Positions 51,144 through 62,490 are shown, counted from the first letter of the stretch. The stretch is 64,000 bases of DNA from Vulcanimicrobiota bacterium (GCA_027452165.1 DAIDGX010000026.1:139769-203768), one strand, 5' to 3'. Notes: a model not told the origin generated them from the letters alone. A program made the numbers and translations.

Positions 51144-53804
51144 GTGAAACGTCCGCTCCTCGCCGGTATGATTGCCGGTGTTCTCGTATGTCTGCTCGGC
51201 GGGTTGGCGCGCGCCGCCACCGTGACGCCGGTCGATGCGACGCTGCCCAACGGCATGCGCGTTGTGATCGTGCGCAACCGGCTGGCACCGGTGGTAACCA
51301 CGTCGCTGATCTACGGCGTCGGCGGCGTCGATGACACGATTCCGGGCATCGCGCATGCGACCGAGCACATGCTTTTCCGCGGGACGACCGACGTTTCGAG
51401 CGATCAGTTTGCGAATATTGCTACGCGCATGGGAGCGCAGTACGACGCGGAAACGACCGCGCTGTGGACTCGCTACTACTTCACCGTGCCCGCGAGCTAC
51501 CTGGACGTGGTGCTGCGTCTCGAGGCCGATCGCATGCAGCACGCGCGTATGAGCGAAGCCGACTGGAAAAACGAACGCGGTGCGATCGAGCAAGAAGTGA
51601 AAGCGCATCTGAGCAATCCGTTGCGCCCGGCGATGAAGGTGATGAACGACGTCTTCTACGGGAATTCGCCGTGGGGGCGCGATCCGGTCGGAACGCTTGC
51701 CGGATTCCAGAAGATGCGCGCGTCGGATATCGACGCGTTTTACAAGACGTGGTATCACCCGAACAACGCGACGCTTGCGATCGTCGGCGACGTGAATCCG
51801 CAAACGGCTCTACAAGCGGTAGAGCGCTGGTTCGGTCCGATACCGGCGGCACCGCTGCCGGGACATCCTCCTTTGCCGCTTGCAAAACTTCCGAACAAAA
51901 CGATCGTGCAGAAGGTGGATTTTCCGATCCCGTTCGCGGTTGAGATCGCGCGCGGGCCGGGTTTGAATTCGAGCGACGAGGCGGCCAACGAGGTGCTCTT
52001 CGCCGCGCTCGACAACGGGCGCGGCGCGCTCGCCGACCTTGCGCTGCATGGTAAGGCGCTCGCGGCGCTCGGCATCTCGTCGGCGCTTCCGGAGGGTGGG
52101 ACCGATGCGTTCGTCGAGGCACCGCTGCCGGGAACCGATCCGGCGGCAGCGCTCGCCGATATCAACGGCGTCATCGCGCAGTACGCTAAGGACGGCATCC
52201 CCGACGATTTGATCGCGGCGGCGAAAGCACGTCTGCTCGCGAGCAAAGCTTACGAAGCCGCGAGCATTCCCGGACAAGCACAAGAGTGGTCGATCTCGCG
52301 AGCGATTGCTCATCGTCCACCGTCGGCATATTTCGACGCGCTCGAAAAAGTGACGCCTGCCGACGTGAACCGCGTGTTTCGCACCTACGTGAGCGGTGCG
52401 ACGCGCGTCTCGCTCGCGTTGCAGGCGAATCCCGCTGCACCGATGCCGAACCTTTCGGGAATGGCTGGCGCGATCGAGAACGTGGCCGTCAAAACAAGCC
52501 ACGAAGCGCCCTTGCCGGCCTGGACCAAACCGTATTTCTCGGCGCCGCTACGCGCGCCGCGCGGCGACGATCGTGCGGTGACGTTCAAGCTGCCGAACGG
52601 TTTGACGATCGCCGTCCGTCAGGAAGATTTTTCCCCGACCTTCGTGGTTCGCGGATTTATCACGTCGAATCCGGATCTCTACGAGCCGCATGGAAAAGCG
52701 GGCGTGGCGTCGCTGACGTCGGAGCTCTTGCCGTTCGGAACCACGACGTACGGTGTGAAAGCCTATCAAGCGCAACTCGACGCGATCGCTGCGTCGGTCA
52801 CGCTCGGCACCACGTTTGCGGCGCAAGCGCGCACGCAGGACTTTGACCGCACGATCGCTCTGCTCGCCGATGGAGAGCTGCATCCGGCCTTCGCTGCCAA
52901 TCGCTTTGCCGTGGTGGCGCAGGACACGATCAAATCGCTCAAAGCCTTGGAAGACCGCCCCGAAACGAAGGCAGCGCTTGCGCGCATCGACGCCCTCTAC
53001 CCGCCAGGCGACCCGCACCGGCGCCATGCGACGGCCGCGAGTGTGGCGCGCGTGACGCTCGCCGACGTGAAACGCTGGTATGCCTTCGCCTATCGTCCCG
53101 ACCTCACGACGATCGCGATCGTCGGCGACGTGACGCCCGCGCAAGTGAAGGCGGCGTTCGCGAAGGACTTCGGCGGATGGAAGGCCGTTGGGAAGAAGCC
53201 CTCGATGGAGTATCCGCCCGTCAAACACCCGCGCAAGCCGACCACGACGACGATCCGCTCGGCGACGAACAAGCAGTCCGACGTGACGCTCTCGCAGCAT
53301 CTCCCGCTGCGACACGGCGACAAGGACCTGGTTGCGCTCGACGTGGCCAACACGATGCTCTCGGGTGAAGGCACGGGCTCGATGCTCTTCCGCGACGTGC
53401 GCAAGGAGCACGGGTACGTGTACTCGATCGACTCGAACCTGCACGTTGGGGATACTGGATCGACCTTCTCGCTCGAGTTCGCGTCTGATCCGAAGAACGT
53501 CGATCGCGCCCAGAAGGCGGCGGTTGCAACGCTCGACCGGTTGCGCGCGCTGCCGCCGACGGCCGATGAGCTAGCACTTGCAAAGGCGATGTTGCTCTCG
53601 AACTACACGGTCTCGCTCGATAGCTATGGCGCGGTCGCCGATACGCTGCTCTTCGACGTGCGTGATGGCATCGACGACAACGACGTCACGCGTTACTATA
53701 CCCGGGTTTTAGCGGTGACGCCGGCCCAGGTGCAGCGCGCGATGAAACGCTGGATTCGCCCGAGCAGCTTCACGCGTGTGATCGTCGCGCCGTCAGCGCC
53801 CTAG
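51144..53804 (+). CDS. M16 (pitrilysin-like) zinc metalloprotease, two-domain
   Basis: 886 residues, GTG start, signal peptide (LLAGMIAGVLVCLLGGLARA). The N-terminal half carries the inverted zinc motif HATEH (71-75) with the distal Glu in NERGAIEQEVKAHL; the second half (from ~480) is the inactive M16 repeat without HxxEH. A periplasmic clamshell peptidase for small unfolded proteins or peptides. The last 12 bp overlap the convergent cyclodeaminase gene. Confidence 0.92.
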   Translation: MKRPLLAGMIAGVLVCLLGGLARAATVTPVDATLPNGMRVVIVRNRLAPVVTTSLIYGVGGVDDTIPGIAHATEHMLFRGTTDVSSDQFANIATRMGAQYDAETTALWTRYYFTVPASYLDVVLRLEADRMQHARMSEADWKNERGAIEQEVKAHLSNPLRPAMKVMNDVFYGNSPWGRDPVGTLAGFQKMRASDIDAFYKTWYHPNNATLAIVGDVNPQTALQAVERWFGPIPAAPLPGHPPLPLAKLPNKTIVQKVDFPIPFAVEIARGPGLNSSDEAANEVLFAALDNGRGALADLALHGKALAALGISSALPEGGTDAFVEAPLPGTDPAAALADINGVIAQYAKDGIPDDLIAAAKARLLASKAYEAASIPGQAQEWSISRAIAHRPPSAYFDALEKVTPADVNRVFRTYVSGATRVSLALQANPAAPMPNLSGMAGAIENVAVKTSHEAPLPAWTKPYFSAPLRAPRGDDRAVTFKLPNGLTIAVRQEDFSPTFVVRGFITSNPDLYEPHGKAGVASLTSELLPFGTTTYGVKAYQAQLDAIAASVTLGTTFAAQARTQDFDRTIALLADGELHPAFAANRFAVVAQDTIKSLKALEDRPETKAALARIDALYPPGDPHRRHATAASVARVTLADVKRWYAFAYRPDLTTIAIVGDVTPAQVKAAFAKDFGGWKAVGKKPSMEYPPVKHPRKPTTTTIRSATNKQSDVTLSQHLPLRHGDKDLVALDVANTMLSGEGTGSMLFRDVRKEHGYVYSIDSNLHVGDTGSTFSLEFASDPKNVDRAQKAAVATLDRLRALPPTADELALAKAMLLSNYTVSLDSYGAVADTLLFDVRDGIDDNDVTRYYTRVLAVTPAQVQRAMKRWIRPSSFTRVIVAPSAP

Positions 53805-54413
53805 CATCTGGGCAACGGCCCGGCGCGCGCCCTGCAGCAAGGCGGCGCACTCGCGCTCGTACCGCGCGAGTGCGTTCTCCTGTGCCTCGACCGCCGCGGA
53901 ATCTTTCATGAAGCGGTGGTTGATGCGCACGTTATACGCGCACGCTGCAAGCGCCGCGGCGGCAAACTCGGCTGCGCAGCCGACATCGCTGACGAGGTTG
54001 GTGTTCGGGATATCGAGGCTCTGCACGCACAGTCGCATCGCCTCGAGTGCCTGTTGCGCGGCGAGGAGCGGCTCGGCGGCGGCGTGATGGAGCGCCTCCT
54101 CGAGCACGCGGCGTCGCGTGGCTTTCTCGGCGTCGGTCGCTTTGGGCATCGCGGTGGCGGCCACGACCCGGTCGAAGGCGGCCTCGTCGCGCAGTCGCGC
54201 CTGCATGAACTCCGCGCGCAGCGCATCGGCCCGCGCGACGAGCTCGTGTGCGAGATCGGCCTGCGCGGCGTATTTGGGGTTGGCCGAGTTAATGCGGGCA
54301 ACCATGGCGACAAGCGCCGCCGCCGCGGCTCCGACCATGGTCGCAGCGCTTCCGCCGCCGGGAGTCGGCCATTCCGAGGCGAGTTGTGTTAAATACTCGT
54401 CGAGGGTTTCCAC
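53793..54413 (-). CDS. Cyclodeaminase/methenyltetrahydrofolate cyclohydrolase-family protein
   Basis: 206 residues. WPTPGGGSAATMVGAAAAALVAMVARI and the C-terminal VSDVGCAAEFAAAALAACAYNVRIN match the FTCD_C/FchA family (formimidoyltetrahydrofolate cyclodeaminase or methenyl-THF cyclohydrolase). Places the gene in one-carbon folate metabolism, in keeping with the ahcY-metK pair next door on the other strand. Confidence 0.88.
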   Translation of the reverse strand: METLDEYLTQLASEWPTPGGGSAATMVGAAAAALVAMVARINSANPKYAAQADLAHELVARADALRAEFMQARLRDEAAFDRVVAATAMPKATDAEKATRRRVLEEALHHAAAEPLLAAQQALEAMRLCVQSLDIPNTNLVSDVGCAAEFAAAALAACAYNVRINHRFMKDSAAVEAQENALARYERECAALLQGARRAVAQMLGR

Positions 54414-54478
54414 GCGGGCCCTCTTCTCGCCGGGCGAGGTAGGCCCCTTACCCGCTTCGCCGAACCTGGCTAGGTTAA

Positions 54479-55783
<1,305 letters not shown>

Positions 55784-55785
55784 GC

Positions 55786-57012
55786 GTGGCCGAATACAAG
55801 CGACTCTTCACCTCGGAATCGGTAACCGAGGGGCACCCGGACAAAGTAGCCGATGCGATTTCGGATGCGATTCTGGATGCGATGCTCAAAGACGACCCGA
55901 TGTCGCGCGTCGCCTGCGAAACGTTTGCGATCACGGGACAGATCCACATCGCGGGCGAGATCACGACCAAGACTTACGTTGATATTCCGCGGATCGTGCG
56001 CGACACGATTCGCGAGATCGGCTATAACGGCTCGGTGGTGGGCTTCGATGCCGATACCTGCGGCGTGAACGTGTCGCTCGACGAGCAGTCGCCCGACATC
56101 GCGATGGGCGTGGATCAATCGCTCGAAGCGCGCGGCGGTGACGATGACGTGTTCGAACTGACCGGTGCTGGCGATCAGGGCATGATGTTCGGCTACGCGT
56201 GCCGTGAGACCGAGGAACTGATGCCGTTGCCGATCACGCTTGCGCACAACCTGACACGCCGGCTGACGAAGGTGCGCAAGGACGGTACGCTTGCGTACCT
56301 GCGGCCGGACGGCAAGTCGCAGGTGACCGTGGAGTATGAAGGCGACAAGCCGGTGCGCGTGGATGCGGTCGTGATCTCGACGCAGCACGACCCCGACGCA
56401 TCGCTCGAGCAGATTCGCAAGGACGTGACCGAGCACGTGATCAAGGCGGTGATTCCGCCGTCCATGATGGATGCGCAGACGCGCATTTATGTGAACCCGA
56501 CGGGACGTTTCGTCATCGGCGGACCGATGGGCGATGCGGGCCTTACCGGACGCAAGATCATTGCCGACACGTACGGCGGTATGGCGCGTCACGGCGGCGG
56601 CGCCTTTTCGGGCAAGGATCCGACGAAGGTGGACCGTTCGGCTGCGTACGCGGCGCGCTACGTGGCCAAGAACGTGGTTGCGGCCGGTCTCGCGGATCGC
56701 TGCGAGGTGCAGGTTGCCTACGCGATCGGCGTGGCCAAGCCCATGAGCGTGCTCGTGGAGACCTTCGGCACGGCGAAGATCGCCGAAGAGCAGATCGCGC
56801 ACGCGGTGATGCAGGTGTTCGATCTGCGTCCGGCCGCGATCATCCATAACCTCAACCTGCGTCGCCCGATCTACAAGCAGACCTCGTCGTACGGTCACTT
56901 CGGCCGCCCCGACCTGGAACTGCCCTGGGAGCGCGTGGACAAGGTCGAGGCGCTGCGCGCGGCGACCGGCTTCACCGGCGAGGCGCTTCGCGTTCCGAAC
57001 TTCGCGAAGTAG
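55786..57012 (+). CDS. metK: S-adenosylmethionine synthetase
   Basis: 408 residues from GTG with GGAGGG upstream. Makes SAM from methionine and ATP. Motifs: [72 protein letters not shown] (two adjoining blocks) and [19 protein letters not shown]. Length is slightly above the usual ~385-400. Followed by a strong terminator hairpin. Confidence 0.97.
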   Translation: MAEYKRLFTSESVTEGHPDKVADAISDAILDAMLKDDPMSRVACETFAITGQIHIAGEITTKTYVDIPRIVRDTIREIGYNGSVVGFDADTCGVNVSLDEQSPDIAMGVDQSLEARGGDDDVFELTGAGDQGMMFGYACRETEELMPLPITLAHNLTRRLTKVRKDGTLAYLRPDGKSQVTVEYEGDKPVRVDAVVISTQHDPDASLEQIRKDVTEHVIKAVIPPSMMDAQTRIYVNPTGRFVIGGPMGDAGLTGRKIIADTYGGMARHGGGAFSGKDPTKVDRSAAYAARYVAKNVVAAGLADRCEVQVAYAIGVAKPMSVLVETFGTAKIAEEQIAHAVMQVFDLRPAAIIHNLNLRRPIYKQTSSYGHFGRPDLELPWERVDKVEALRAATGFTGEALRVPNFAK

Positions 57013-57037
57013 CGAACGCCGCCAAGCCTCTTTGGAA

Positions 57038-57069
57038 AAGAACCCCGCGCAACGATGCGCGGGGTTCTT
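57038..57069 (+). terminator. Terminator-like hairpin after metK
   Basis: 14-bp perfect stem AAGAACCCCGCGCA/TGCGCGGGGTTCTT with an ACGA loop. The T-tract on the plus strand is weak (ACGTTTG), on the minus strand TTCTTTTCC, so termination efficiency is uncertain. Confidence 0.75.
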
Positions 57070-57124
57070 ACGTTTGTGGGTAAGAAGCACCGTGAAGATC
57101 GGTTTCGCGATGGAAGGAGTACCC

Positions 57125-57715
57125 ATGAAATTTCGTAACGGCCTGCTCGCGCTCGCGGCGGTCGCCGCGCTTGCCGGCACCACGGTGGTGGCATCCGCGC
57201 AGCAAACGCTGACACTCTATCAGGGCGCGCAGATCAACGGCCGCCTGCGTACCACCCTCGATAGCGGCAGCGCGCACGTAGGCGATCGCTTCGTGATGGA
57301 TGTGGTGCCGCCGTATCCAAGCGGCGACCCGACCTACCAGGGCGCAATCATCGCCGGTGAGGTGACGAGCGTGACGCCCGCGGGCCAGGGCCGTAAGCCT
57401 CATATCGGCCTGCAGTTTGACTACCTACGGCTCGCCGACGGCAGCACGGTCAATATCTCCGCCTCGCTGACGCAGGACCAGCGCAAGCAGCAGCAGGCAA
57501 ACGGCGGCCACGTGGCCCTCACCACCCTGGGCGGCATGCTGCTTGGGAACGTGCTTGGCAAGACGCTCTTCCACACCGGTGGCGGTGGGTTGGTCGGCGC
57601 GGCGGGTGGCCTGCTCTATGGCGTCAACCAGAAGACCAACTTCCAGCTACCCGCCGGATCGAACGTGCAGATCACGCTGAATCAGACCGTGACGATCCGC
57701 CGCCAGAGTAACTGA
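57125..57715 (+). CDS. Exported hypothetical protein with glycine-rich segment
   Basis: 196 residues, ribosome site GGAAGGAG, signal peptide (LLALAAVAALAGTTVVASAQQ). Beta-rich first half (QTLTLYQGAQINGRLRTTLDSGSAHVGDRFVMDVV) resembling bacterial SLBB/TrbI-like or pilus-assembly accessory barrels; a Gly-rich stretch (GGMLLGNVLGKTLFHTGGGGLVGAAGG) like a glycine zipper may insert in a membrane. Family not recognised. Followed by 130 bp with no gene up to tRNA-Asn. Confidence 0.7.
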   Translation: MKFRNGLLALAAVAALAGTTVVASAQQTLTLYQGAQINGRLRTTLDSGSAHVGDRFVMDVVPPYPSGDPTYQGAIIAGEVTSVTPAGQGRKPHIGLQFDYLRLADGSTVNISASLTQDQRKQQQANGGHVALTTLGGMLLGNVLGKTLFHTGGGGLVGAAGGLLYGVNQKTNFQLPAGSNVQITLNQTVTIRRQSN

Positions 57716-57847
57716 CGAGCGCGCGGGGCACGTCCGGGAGCGCCGGGAGGGGCAACGCCGGGTTCGCAGAACCTGGCTCCCCGGCCCTGTGGCGATACGG
57801 GTTGCGCAACGCATCCCGCATCGAGTAGAATCCCGCAGGTGGCGCGT

Positions 57848-57923
57848 TCCGGATTAGCTCAGTTGGTAGAGCAGCTGACTGTTAATCAGCGGGTCGCTGG
57901 TTCGAGTCCAGCATCCGGAGCCA
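57848..57923 (+). tRNA. tRNA-Asn (GTT)
   Basis: 76 nt with encoded CCA. Acceptor TCCGGAT/ATCCGGA, D arm TAGCTCAGTTGGTAGAGC, anticodon loop CTGTTAA in stem CTGA/TCAG, T arm CGCTGGTTCGAGTCCAGC. It borders the lower-GC accessory region to the right, a common integration site type; no repeat of its 3' end was seen inside the window. Confidence 0.97.
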
Positions 57924-57927
57924 TCAG

Positions 57928-57968
57928 AAGAAGTCCCAGTGCAGTGATGCGCTGGGGCTTCTTGTTTT
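57928..57968 (+). terminator. Terminator after tRNA-Asn
   Basis: 12-bp stem AAGAAGTCCCAG/CTGGGGCTTCTT (one G-T pair) followed by GTTTTA. The stretch 57969-58120 that follows shows no convincing gene. Confidence 0.85.
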
Positions 57969-58120
57969 ACTGGGCATTCCCCGTTTGTGCGCCGATATGA
58001 ACGCGTTGCATTGACGTGCATCAACGTTTCAGCGGCCCGATGACTACACGGGGCGATGACAGTCCGAACGGCCCACTGACTCGCCTAGGGTCTAACCCAG
58101 GGCATGCCAAAGAATCGGCA

Positions 58121-58471
58121 ATGGGTGACAGTGCTCTAATCCTCACCTACGTGGTCGCCTACCCCGATGTCGGCAAAGTCAAAATCGGGCGAGCCAAATA
58201 TTATGGCGACCGAATGATGCAATTGCGAAATGGCTCGCCCGTTGAACCGCAGCCGTTATGCGCCTTCGTTGGTGCGCACCACGAGAAAGAACTGCACGCT
58301 CGGTTCGCACATCTTCATACGCGCCTGGAATACTTCCACGACACCCCAGAATTGCGCGAACATTTAGCGCGGCGCGAGGGACGCATTTCCCACGAAGAGG
58401 CCCTTGCGATGTCACCGATGCTACCGCGCGCTAAGAAAACGAATGTAGGTGTATCGAGACCTCCGCAGTAG
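58121..58471 (+). CDS. GIY-YIG/T5orf172-like (Mug113-type) protein
   Basis: 116 residues from ATG 58121 (MGDSALILTYVVAYPD). The pattern VYVV-YPDVGKVKIGRAKYYGDRMMQLRNGSP, then ELHARFAHLHTRLEYFHDTPELREHL matches small GIY-YIG-fold proteins of the T5orf172/Mug113 kind (KIG, Arg, Glu in E-x-LH, EYF). These are predicted nucleases or DNA-binding modules, often in phage or defence islands. It lies 51 bp upstream of gajA on the same strand and could be an accessory gene of that locus. A longer in-frame start at 58016 lacks support. Confidence 0.65.
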   Translation: MGDSALILTYVVAYPDVGKVKIGRAKYYGDRMMQLRNGSPVEPQPLCAFVGAHHEKELHARFAHLHTRLEYFHDTPELREHLARREGRISHEEALAMSPMLPRAKKTNVGVSRPPQ

Positions 58472-58522
58472 CCACATTGTGCAAAATGCCTGCGGTAGCG
58501 GGCGCAAATAACGGGTGGAAAA

Positions 58523-60247
58523 ATGTATCTGAAAGAGTTGCGCATTGACGGCTTTCGACGCCTTTCGGATTTTCGTCTGCGCTTACAGCCCGGGCTGAAT
58601 TTGATTCTGGGCGAGAATAACGTCGGGAAAAGTACGGTATCCGATGCAATTCGGCTGCTCGTAGACAACTCGACCGAAACGTATCGTGTTACGGTCGACG
58701 ATTTTCAGGTCGCTGGAAAAGAGCGGAGACAAGATTTTACGCTATCTGCTATTTTTGGCGGACTAACTGGCGCTGAGCAAGGGGCGTTTTTAGAAGCGCT
58801 CGTGTTAAATGCAGAAGGCGCGATGGACGCTCACATTCACCTTCGCTTCGAACTTGACCAAAACACTGAGCAGGTGCGACGAACGGCGTGGTTCGGAGAA
58901 CGCGAAGGTAGAGGAAGCATCCAAGAGTTTCAAGACCTATTTCGGTTTACATATCTCCCGCCACTCCGCGACCCAAACGTTGGACTACGCCCTGGGCGGC
59001 AATCTCAGGTTGCGAATTTGCTGACAAAACTTGTCCCGCCTGAAAGACGTGGTGAATTCGAGGCAATCGCGAACGATGCGAACGACGCCCTCGCTAATCT
59101 TGGGCCAGTCGGCGAACTTGCCAAAATACTCCAAGAAAATCTGCAATCAATTACAGGCGCCCAAATGGCCCAAAAGCCGTCCGTGGACTTCTCCCCGCAC
59201 GAGTTCCGTCGCATAGTGAGCAACTTGCGTGCCCGAGCGGACGACATGGAAATCACGCAGAACGGGCTGGGATTTAATAACCTGTTCTTCATTGCTACTG
59301 TTATCGGCAACGCATTGAACGAGCGGAAAGACACCTATCGCGCAATCTTGGTGGAGGAGCCGGAAGCGCATCTGCACCCACAGTTGCAGGCCGTGCTATT
59401 ACGATTCCTATCGGCCTCAGCATCCGCTGAGGCTGGCCTCCAAATATTTCTCACCTCCCACTCACCAATTGTAGCAAGCCAGACCGACGTTCGCGCGATA
59501 AATACTGTTCGCGCGCGAGCGCAAGAAATCACGGCGTCGCCCTTAGCAGCGCTCAACTTGGCCGACCGTCCTCGGCGTAAATTGCAGCGCTACCTGGACG
59601 CCACCCGCTCGGAACTCTTCTTTGCGCAGCGGCTTATATTCGTAGAGGGCCTATCAGAAGCACTACTAGTTCCGGTGTTGGCAAAGTGCCTACCCGACGC
59701 AGTTGACCTTCACGACTATGCAACGACGCTAGTAAACGCGAGCGGTCTTGATTTCCAACCGTTCATCGACCTCTTCTCGGGCAACGCGCCGTCGGTGCCC
59801 GTAGCCGTCCTAACGGATTGCGACCCGCCCAAAGATGCGTTTCCCGCTTTAGGCGATACGGCACAGCCTTCCGCAAGCGTGGGTGCATTGAAAGGACGCG
59901 AGACGAGCAACATTAGGGTTTTCCACGGTCTCAAAACCTTCGAATACGACCTTGCTCTCGAGTCGGGGAATCTCGTCCTAATGATGGACGCACTTCGCAC
60001 GATGCATCCTGACGTTGGGAAGGGACTCGACAAGCGTCTTCAGGACCTGACTGGGCAAGCCGCTGCGAAAGAATTTTTTAGCACTGTGTTCATCAGCCGC
60101 ACTACTTCAAAGCCCGAATTCGCACAGATATTGGCCGAACTTATCGAAGACGAGGGACATCGTTTTGTAGTGCCTGGATATATAGCGAATGCCATTCATC
60201 ATGCTTGCGGAATTGTAGTAGAACCTACTGCCAATGAGTCAGCCTAG
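58523..60247 (+). CDS. gajA: Gabija GajA-like ATPase-TOPRIM endonuclease (OLD family)
   Basis: 574 residues. ABC-type ATPase: Walker A GENNVGKST (30-38), signature-like ITQNGLGFNN (~244-253), Walker B VEEPEAHLHP (278-287), H-loop TSHSP (311-315). C-terminal TOPRIM nuclease: FVEGLSEALLVP (E375), LTDCDPP (D432, D434) and TFEYDLA (E474). OLD-family nuclease directly followed by a UvrD-like helicase is the definition of Gabija, an antiphage defence system in which GajA nicks DNA when nucleotides are depleted. The stop overlaps gajB by 14 bp. Codon use is less GC-rich than the core genome, as expected for an island. Confidence 0.92.
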   Translation: MYLKELRIDGFRRLSDFRLRLQPGLNLILGENNVGKSTVSDAIRLLVDNSTETYRVTVDDFQVAGKERRQDFTLSAIFGGLTGAEQGAFLEALVLNAEGAMDAHIHLRFELDQNTEQVRRTAWFGEREGRGSIQEFQDLFRFTYLPPLRDPNVGLRPGRQSQVANLLTKLVPPERRGEFEAIANDANDALANLGPVGELAKILQENLQSITGAQMAQKPSVDFSPHEFRRIVSNLRARADDMEITQNGLGFNNLFFIATVIGNALNERKDTYRAILVEEPEAHLHPQLQAVLLRFLSASASAEAGLQIFLTSHSPIVASQTDVRAINTVRARAQEITASPLAALNLADRPRRKLQRYLDATRSELFFAQRLIFVEGLSEALLVPVLAKCLPDAVDLHDYATTLVNASGLDFQPFIDLFSGNAPSVPVAVLTDCDPPKDAFPALGDTAQPSASVGALKGRETSNIRVFHGLKTFEYDLALESGNLVLMMDALRTMHPDVGKGLDKRLQDLTGQAAAKEFFSTVFISRTTSKPEFAQILAELIEDEGHRFVVPGYIANAIHHACGIVVEPTANESA

Positions 60248-61967
60248 CGCACTTCCGGAGGGCCTTACCGACGAACAACACATGTTCGTGGTGGAGCCCA
60301 GAGCGGACATCGTTTTACGTGCTTGTCCTGGTAGCGGTAAGACGCACGCCGCCGTGGTGCGCTTTCTGCGTCGTATAGGTGAGAGTCAAAGCATACTTAG
60401 TGGAATTGCTATGTTGTCTTTTACCAATGTCGCAGTCGATGAAGTCTTTCAGCGTGCAAGCCAACTGGGAATTAGGATTCGCTTTCCGCATTTCGTCGGT
60501 ACCCTTGATGCGTTTATTCAAAGATTCGTAATTCAAGCGCATGGCCATCGAGAGATGGGTTGCGACAACAAGCCCTTTCTGGCTGTAGAGGCCGCTAACT
60601 CAGGTGACCTCGCAAATGAGTTCGCTTTTGTGCAAATGGAGGGGAAACGACTTAAGGCGAAAGAGCCAATCTGGAATGTGGATTGCATTGAGGTCGAGCC
60701 GGAACCAAGGTTCCGTGTAGGTCGTCTTTCATTATCTGATGCTGACCACAAGCGGATAATGACGATTAAGCGACGTTATGCGCGGACAGGGCGATACACG
60801 CATTCGGACGCTAGCATGTGGGCCCACAGTCTGCTAAAGAAAGATAAGCGAATTCGTGACGCTTTGGCGGCTCGATTTCCAGAAATAATTGTTGATGAAG
60901 CGCAGGACACCTCGGCAGTTCACCGGAGCATCTTGACGCTCCTGATGCGCAGCGGCGTAAAGGTCACTATCGTGGGGGACCCAGACCAGTGCATCTACGA
61001 GTTTAACGCCGCAGACGCTCGATACTTTGAATCATTGATTGCCGACGGCCATAAGCCGTTCGAACTTATGGAGAACAAGCGTTCGACGCGAACGATTGTC
61101 GATTGTGTTCGCCCTTTTGGCACAGCAGCAGACATGTTCTCAAACATTCAGCCGCCCACCGAAGACCGATACTTAGCGATTTACGACCCGTCGAATATTA
61201 TCGCTATCCCGAGGAACTTCTCAAGTCTCATATGTGAGCGGGGCCTATCTCCGAAGAAAGCCGCCGTTGTGGTTCGAAGCCATTCACAACTAACGCAACT
61301 CGCTGGCAGCAGTGCTCTGGAGAATGTTGCCAGCACGGCTCTACGCTACTTCATAGCGGCAGCAGTCAAGCGCGATAAGACAAAGGATTACGTTGAAACC
61401 CTTCGCCTCGCCTCACGCGCTTTCAAAAGTCTTGCGCATGAGTTCTTACATTCGGAGGAACACGAACGGCAGGACAGCCTCTCCGCGCAGGAATGGCGCA
61501 ATCTGGTATGGGCGTTCGCGCGCTCGAGTGAGTCTCTTCCATCTGTTGACCTTCTTGGCGTCGACTGGCACAGCCGTCTCAAGGCTAATGTCACGAAGTT
61601 TTTAAGTGAGCGCAACTTCATGCCCAAGACCCCCATAGGTGGTCGGCTTAAAACCACTGGAATCGACCTGAAACGTTCAATACAGGAGCAATTTGCTGAA
61701 GGCAGCGGTGAAATACGCATCGACACTATTCACAAAGTAAAAGGCGAGACGTTGTCGGCGGTAGCATTGGTTGCGACCGCGAGGCAGGAGAAGCACTGGA
61801 TAGAGCATGACATGAGTGCGACGGTTAAGGACGAGTTGGTTCGCCTGGCGTATGTAGCAATGACGCGACCGCAGCACCTCCTGATTGTGGCAGTTCCTCA
61901 TGACACGCCAGAGAGCCGCCTTAAAAAATGGGAATCACTGGGCTTTAATCGCATGAGTTGGTTGTAG
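60234..61967 (+). CDS. gajB: Gabija GajB-like UvrD/PcrA-type helicase
   Basis: 577 residues, superfamily 1 helicase: Q-motif LTDEQHMFV, Walker A CPGSGKT (31-37), Ia LSFTNVAVDE, DEAQDTS (221-227), GDPDQCIYEFNAAD (248-261), LMENKRSTRTI, and C-terminal DTIHKVKGETLSAV and LVRLAYVAMTRPQHLLIV. In Gabija, GajB binds GajA, senses DNA ends and supports the defence response. Overlaps gajA by 14 bp. Nothing is missing from the helicase motifs. Confidence 0.92.
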   Translation: MSQPSALPEGLTDEQHMFVVEPRADIVLRACPGSGKTHAAVVRFLRRIGESQSILSGIAMLSFTNVAVDEVFQRASQLGIRIRFPHFVGTLDAFIQRFVIQAHGHREMGCDNKPFLAVEAANSGDLANEFAFVQMEGKRLKAKEPIWNVDCIEVEPEPRFRVGRLSLSDADHKRIMTIKRRYARTGRYTHSDASMWAHSLLKKDKRIRDALAARFPEIIVDEAQDTSAVHRSILTLLMRSGVKVTIVGDPDQCIYEFNAADARYFESLIADGHKPFELMENKRSTRTIVDCVRPFGTAADMFSNIQPPTEDRYLAIYDPSNIIAIPRNFSSLICERGLSPKKAAVVVRSHSQLTQLAGSSALENVASTALRYFIAAAVKRDKTKDYVETLRLASRAFKSLAHEFLHSEEHERQDSLSAQEWRNLVWAFARSSESLPSVDLLGVDWHSRLKANVTKFLSERNFMPKTPIGGRLKTTGIDLKRSIQEQFAEGSGEIRIDTIHKVKGETLSAVALVATARQEKHWIEHDMSATVKDELVRLAYVAMTRPQHLLIVAVPHDTPESRLKKWESLGFNRMSWL

Positions 61968-62108
61968 AAGCGAGCAGCATCGTTCTCGTGTGCTAGCGCG
62001 ACGTCGGCATCTTCGGCATCTGCTGAAAGTGCAGAAGAATCGAAGGCGCGCCCATAAGAACTCAAGTTTTGCTTTGAGATAATGCCAACCGGTGATTAAA
62101 TAGGCAAG

Positions 62109-62489
62109 ATGTACGATTCTACCGTGCTCTTGCTGCGAAAAAGTGCTCCAGATGTGTACGAAACGATAATCTCGGAGGTCGGCCTGTACGGCGTGTATGG
62201 ACGAGACGCAACCGCCCTACAACTAGCATTAAACTTGCGGCGCTCATGGTACGAAGCGCGCATAGCAAGGCGGTGCACCTGTGAGACAGTCGGTTGTCGA
62301 ACGATGAGGATGCGGCACGACTGCACTTCACGTCATCTGGAAACGCTAGCATTTGACATGCCGCGCTTTCATGCGCTCAACGTCTCATACTGCGAACGTG
62401 GACACGTAGTAGGCATCGAGTGGCTTGAGGACTTGCCTAGAGGCAGACTGCGTCCGGATTTGTGTGTAATTTCGGGCAAACTCACTTGA
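62109..62489 (+). CDS. Hypothetical protein bordering the IS element
   Basis: 126 codons, no family recognised. Cys-rich centre (RRCTCETVGCRTMRMRHDC) could bind zinc; the rest is mixed. Codon use resembles the gaj genes rather than the core genome. Its stop lies one base before the inferred left end of the IS256-type element, so the C-terminus may have been cut by the insertion. The 61968-62108 gap holds only a weak hairpin (CTCAA/TTGAG). Confidence 0.45.
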   Translation: MYDSTVLLLRKSAPDVYETIISEVGLYGVYGRDATALQLALNLRRSWYEARIARRCTCETVGCRTMRMRHDCTSRHLETLAFDMPRFHALNVSYCERGHVVGIEWLEDLPRGRLRPDLCVISGKLT

Positions 62490-62490
62490 G

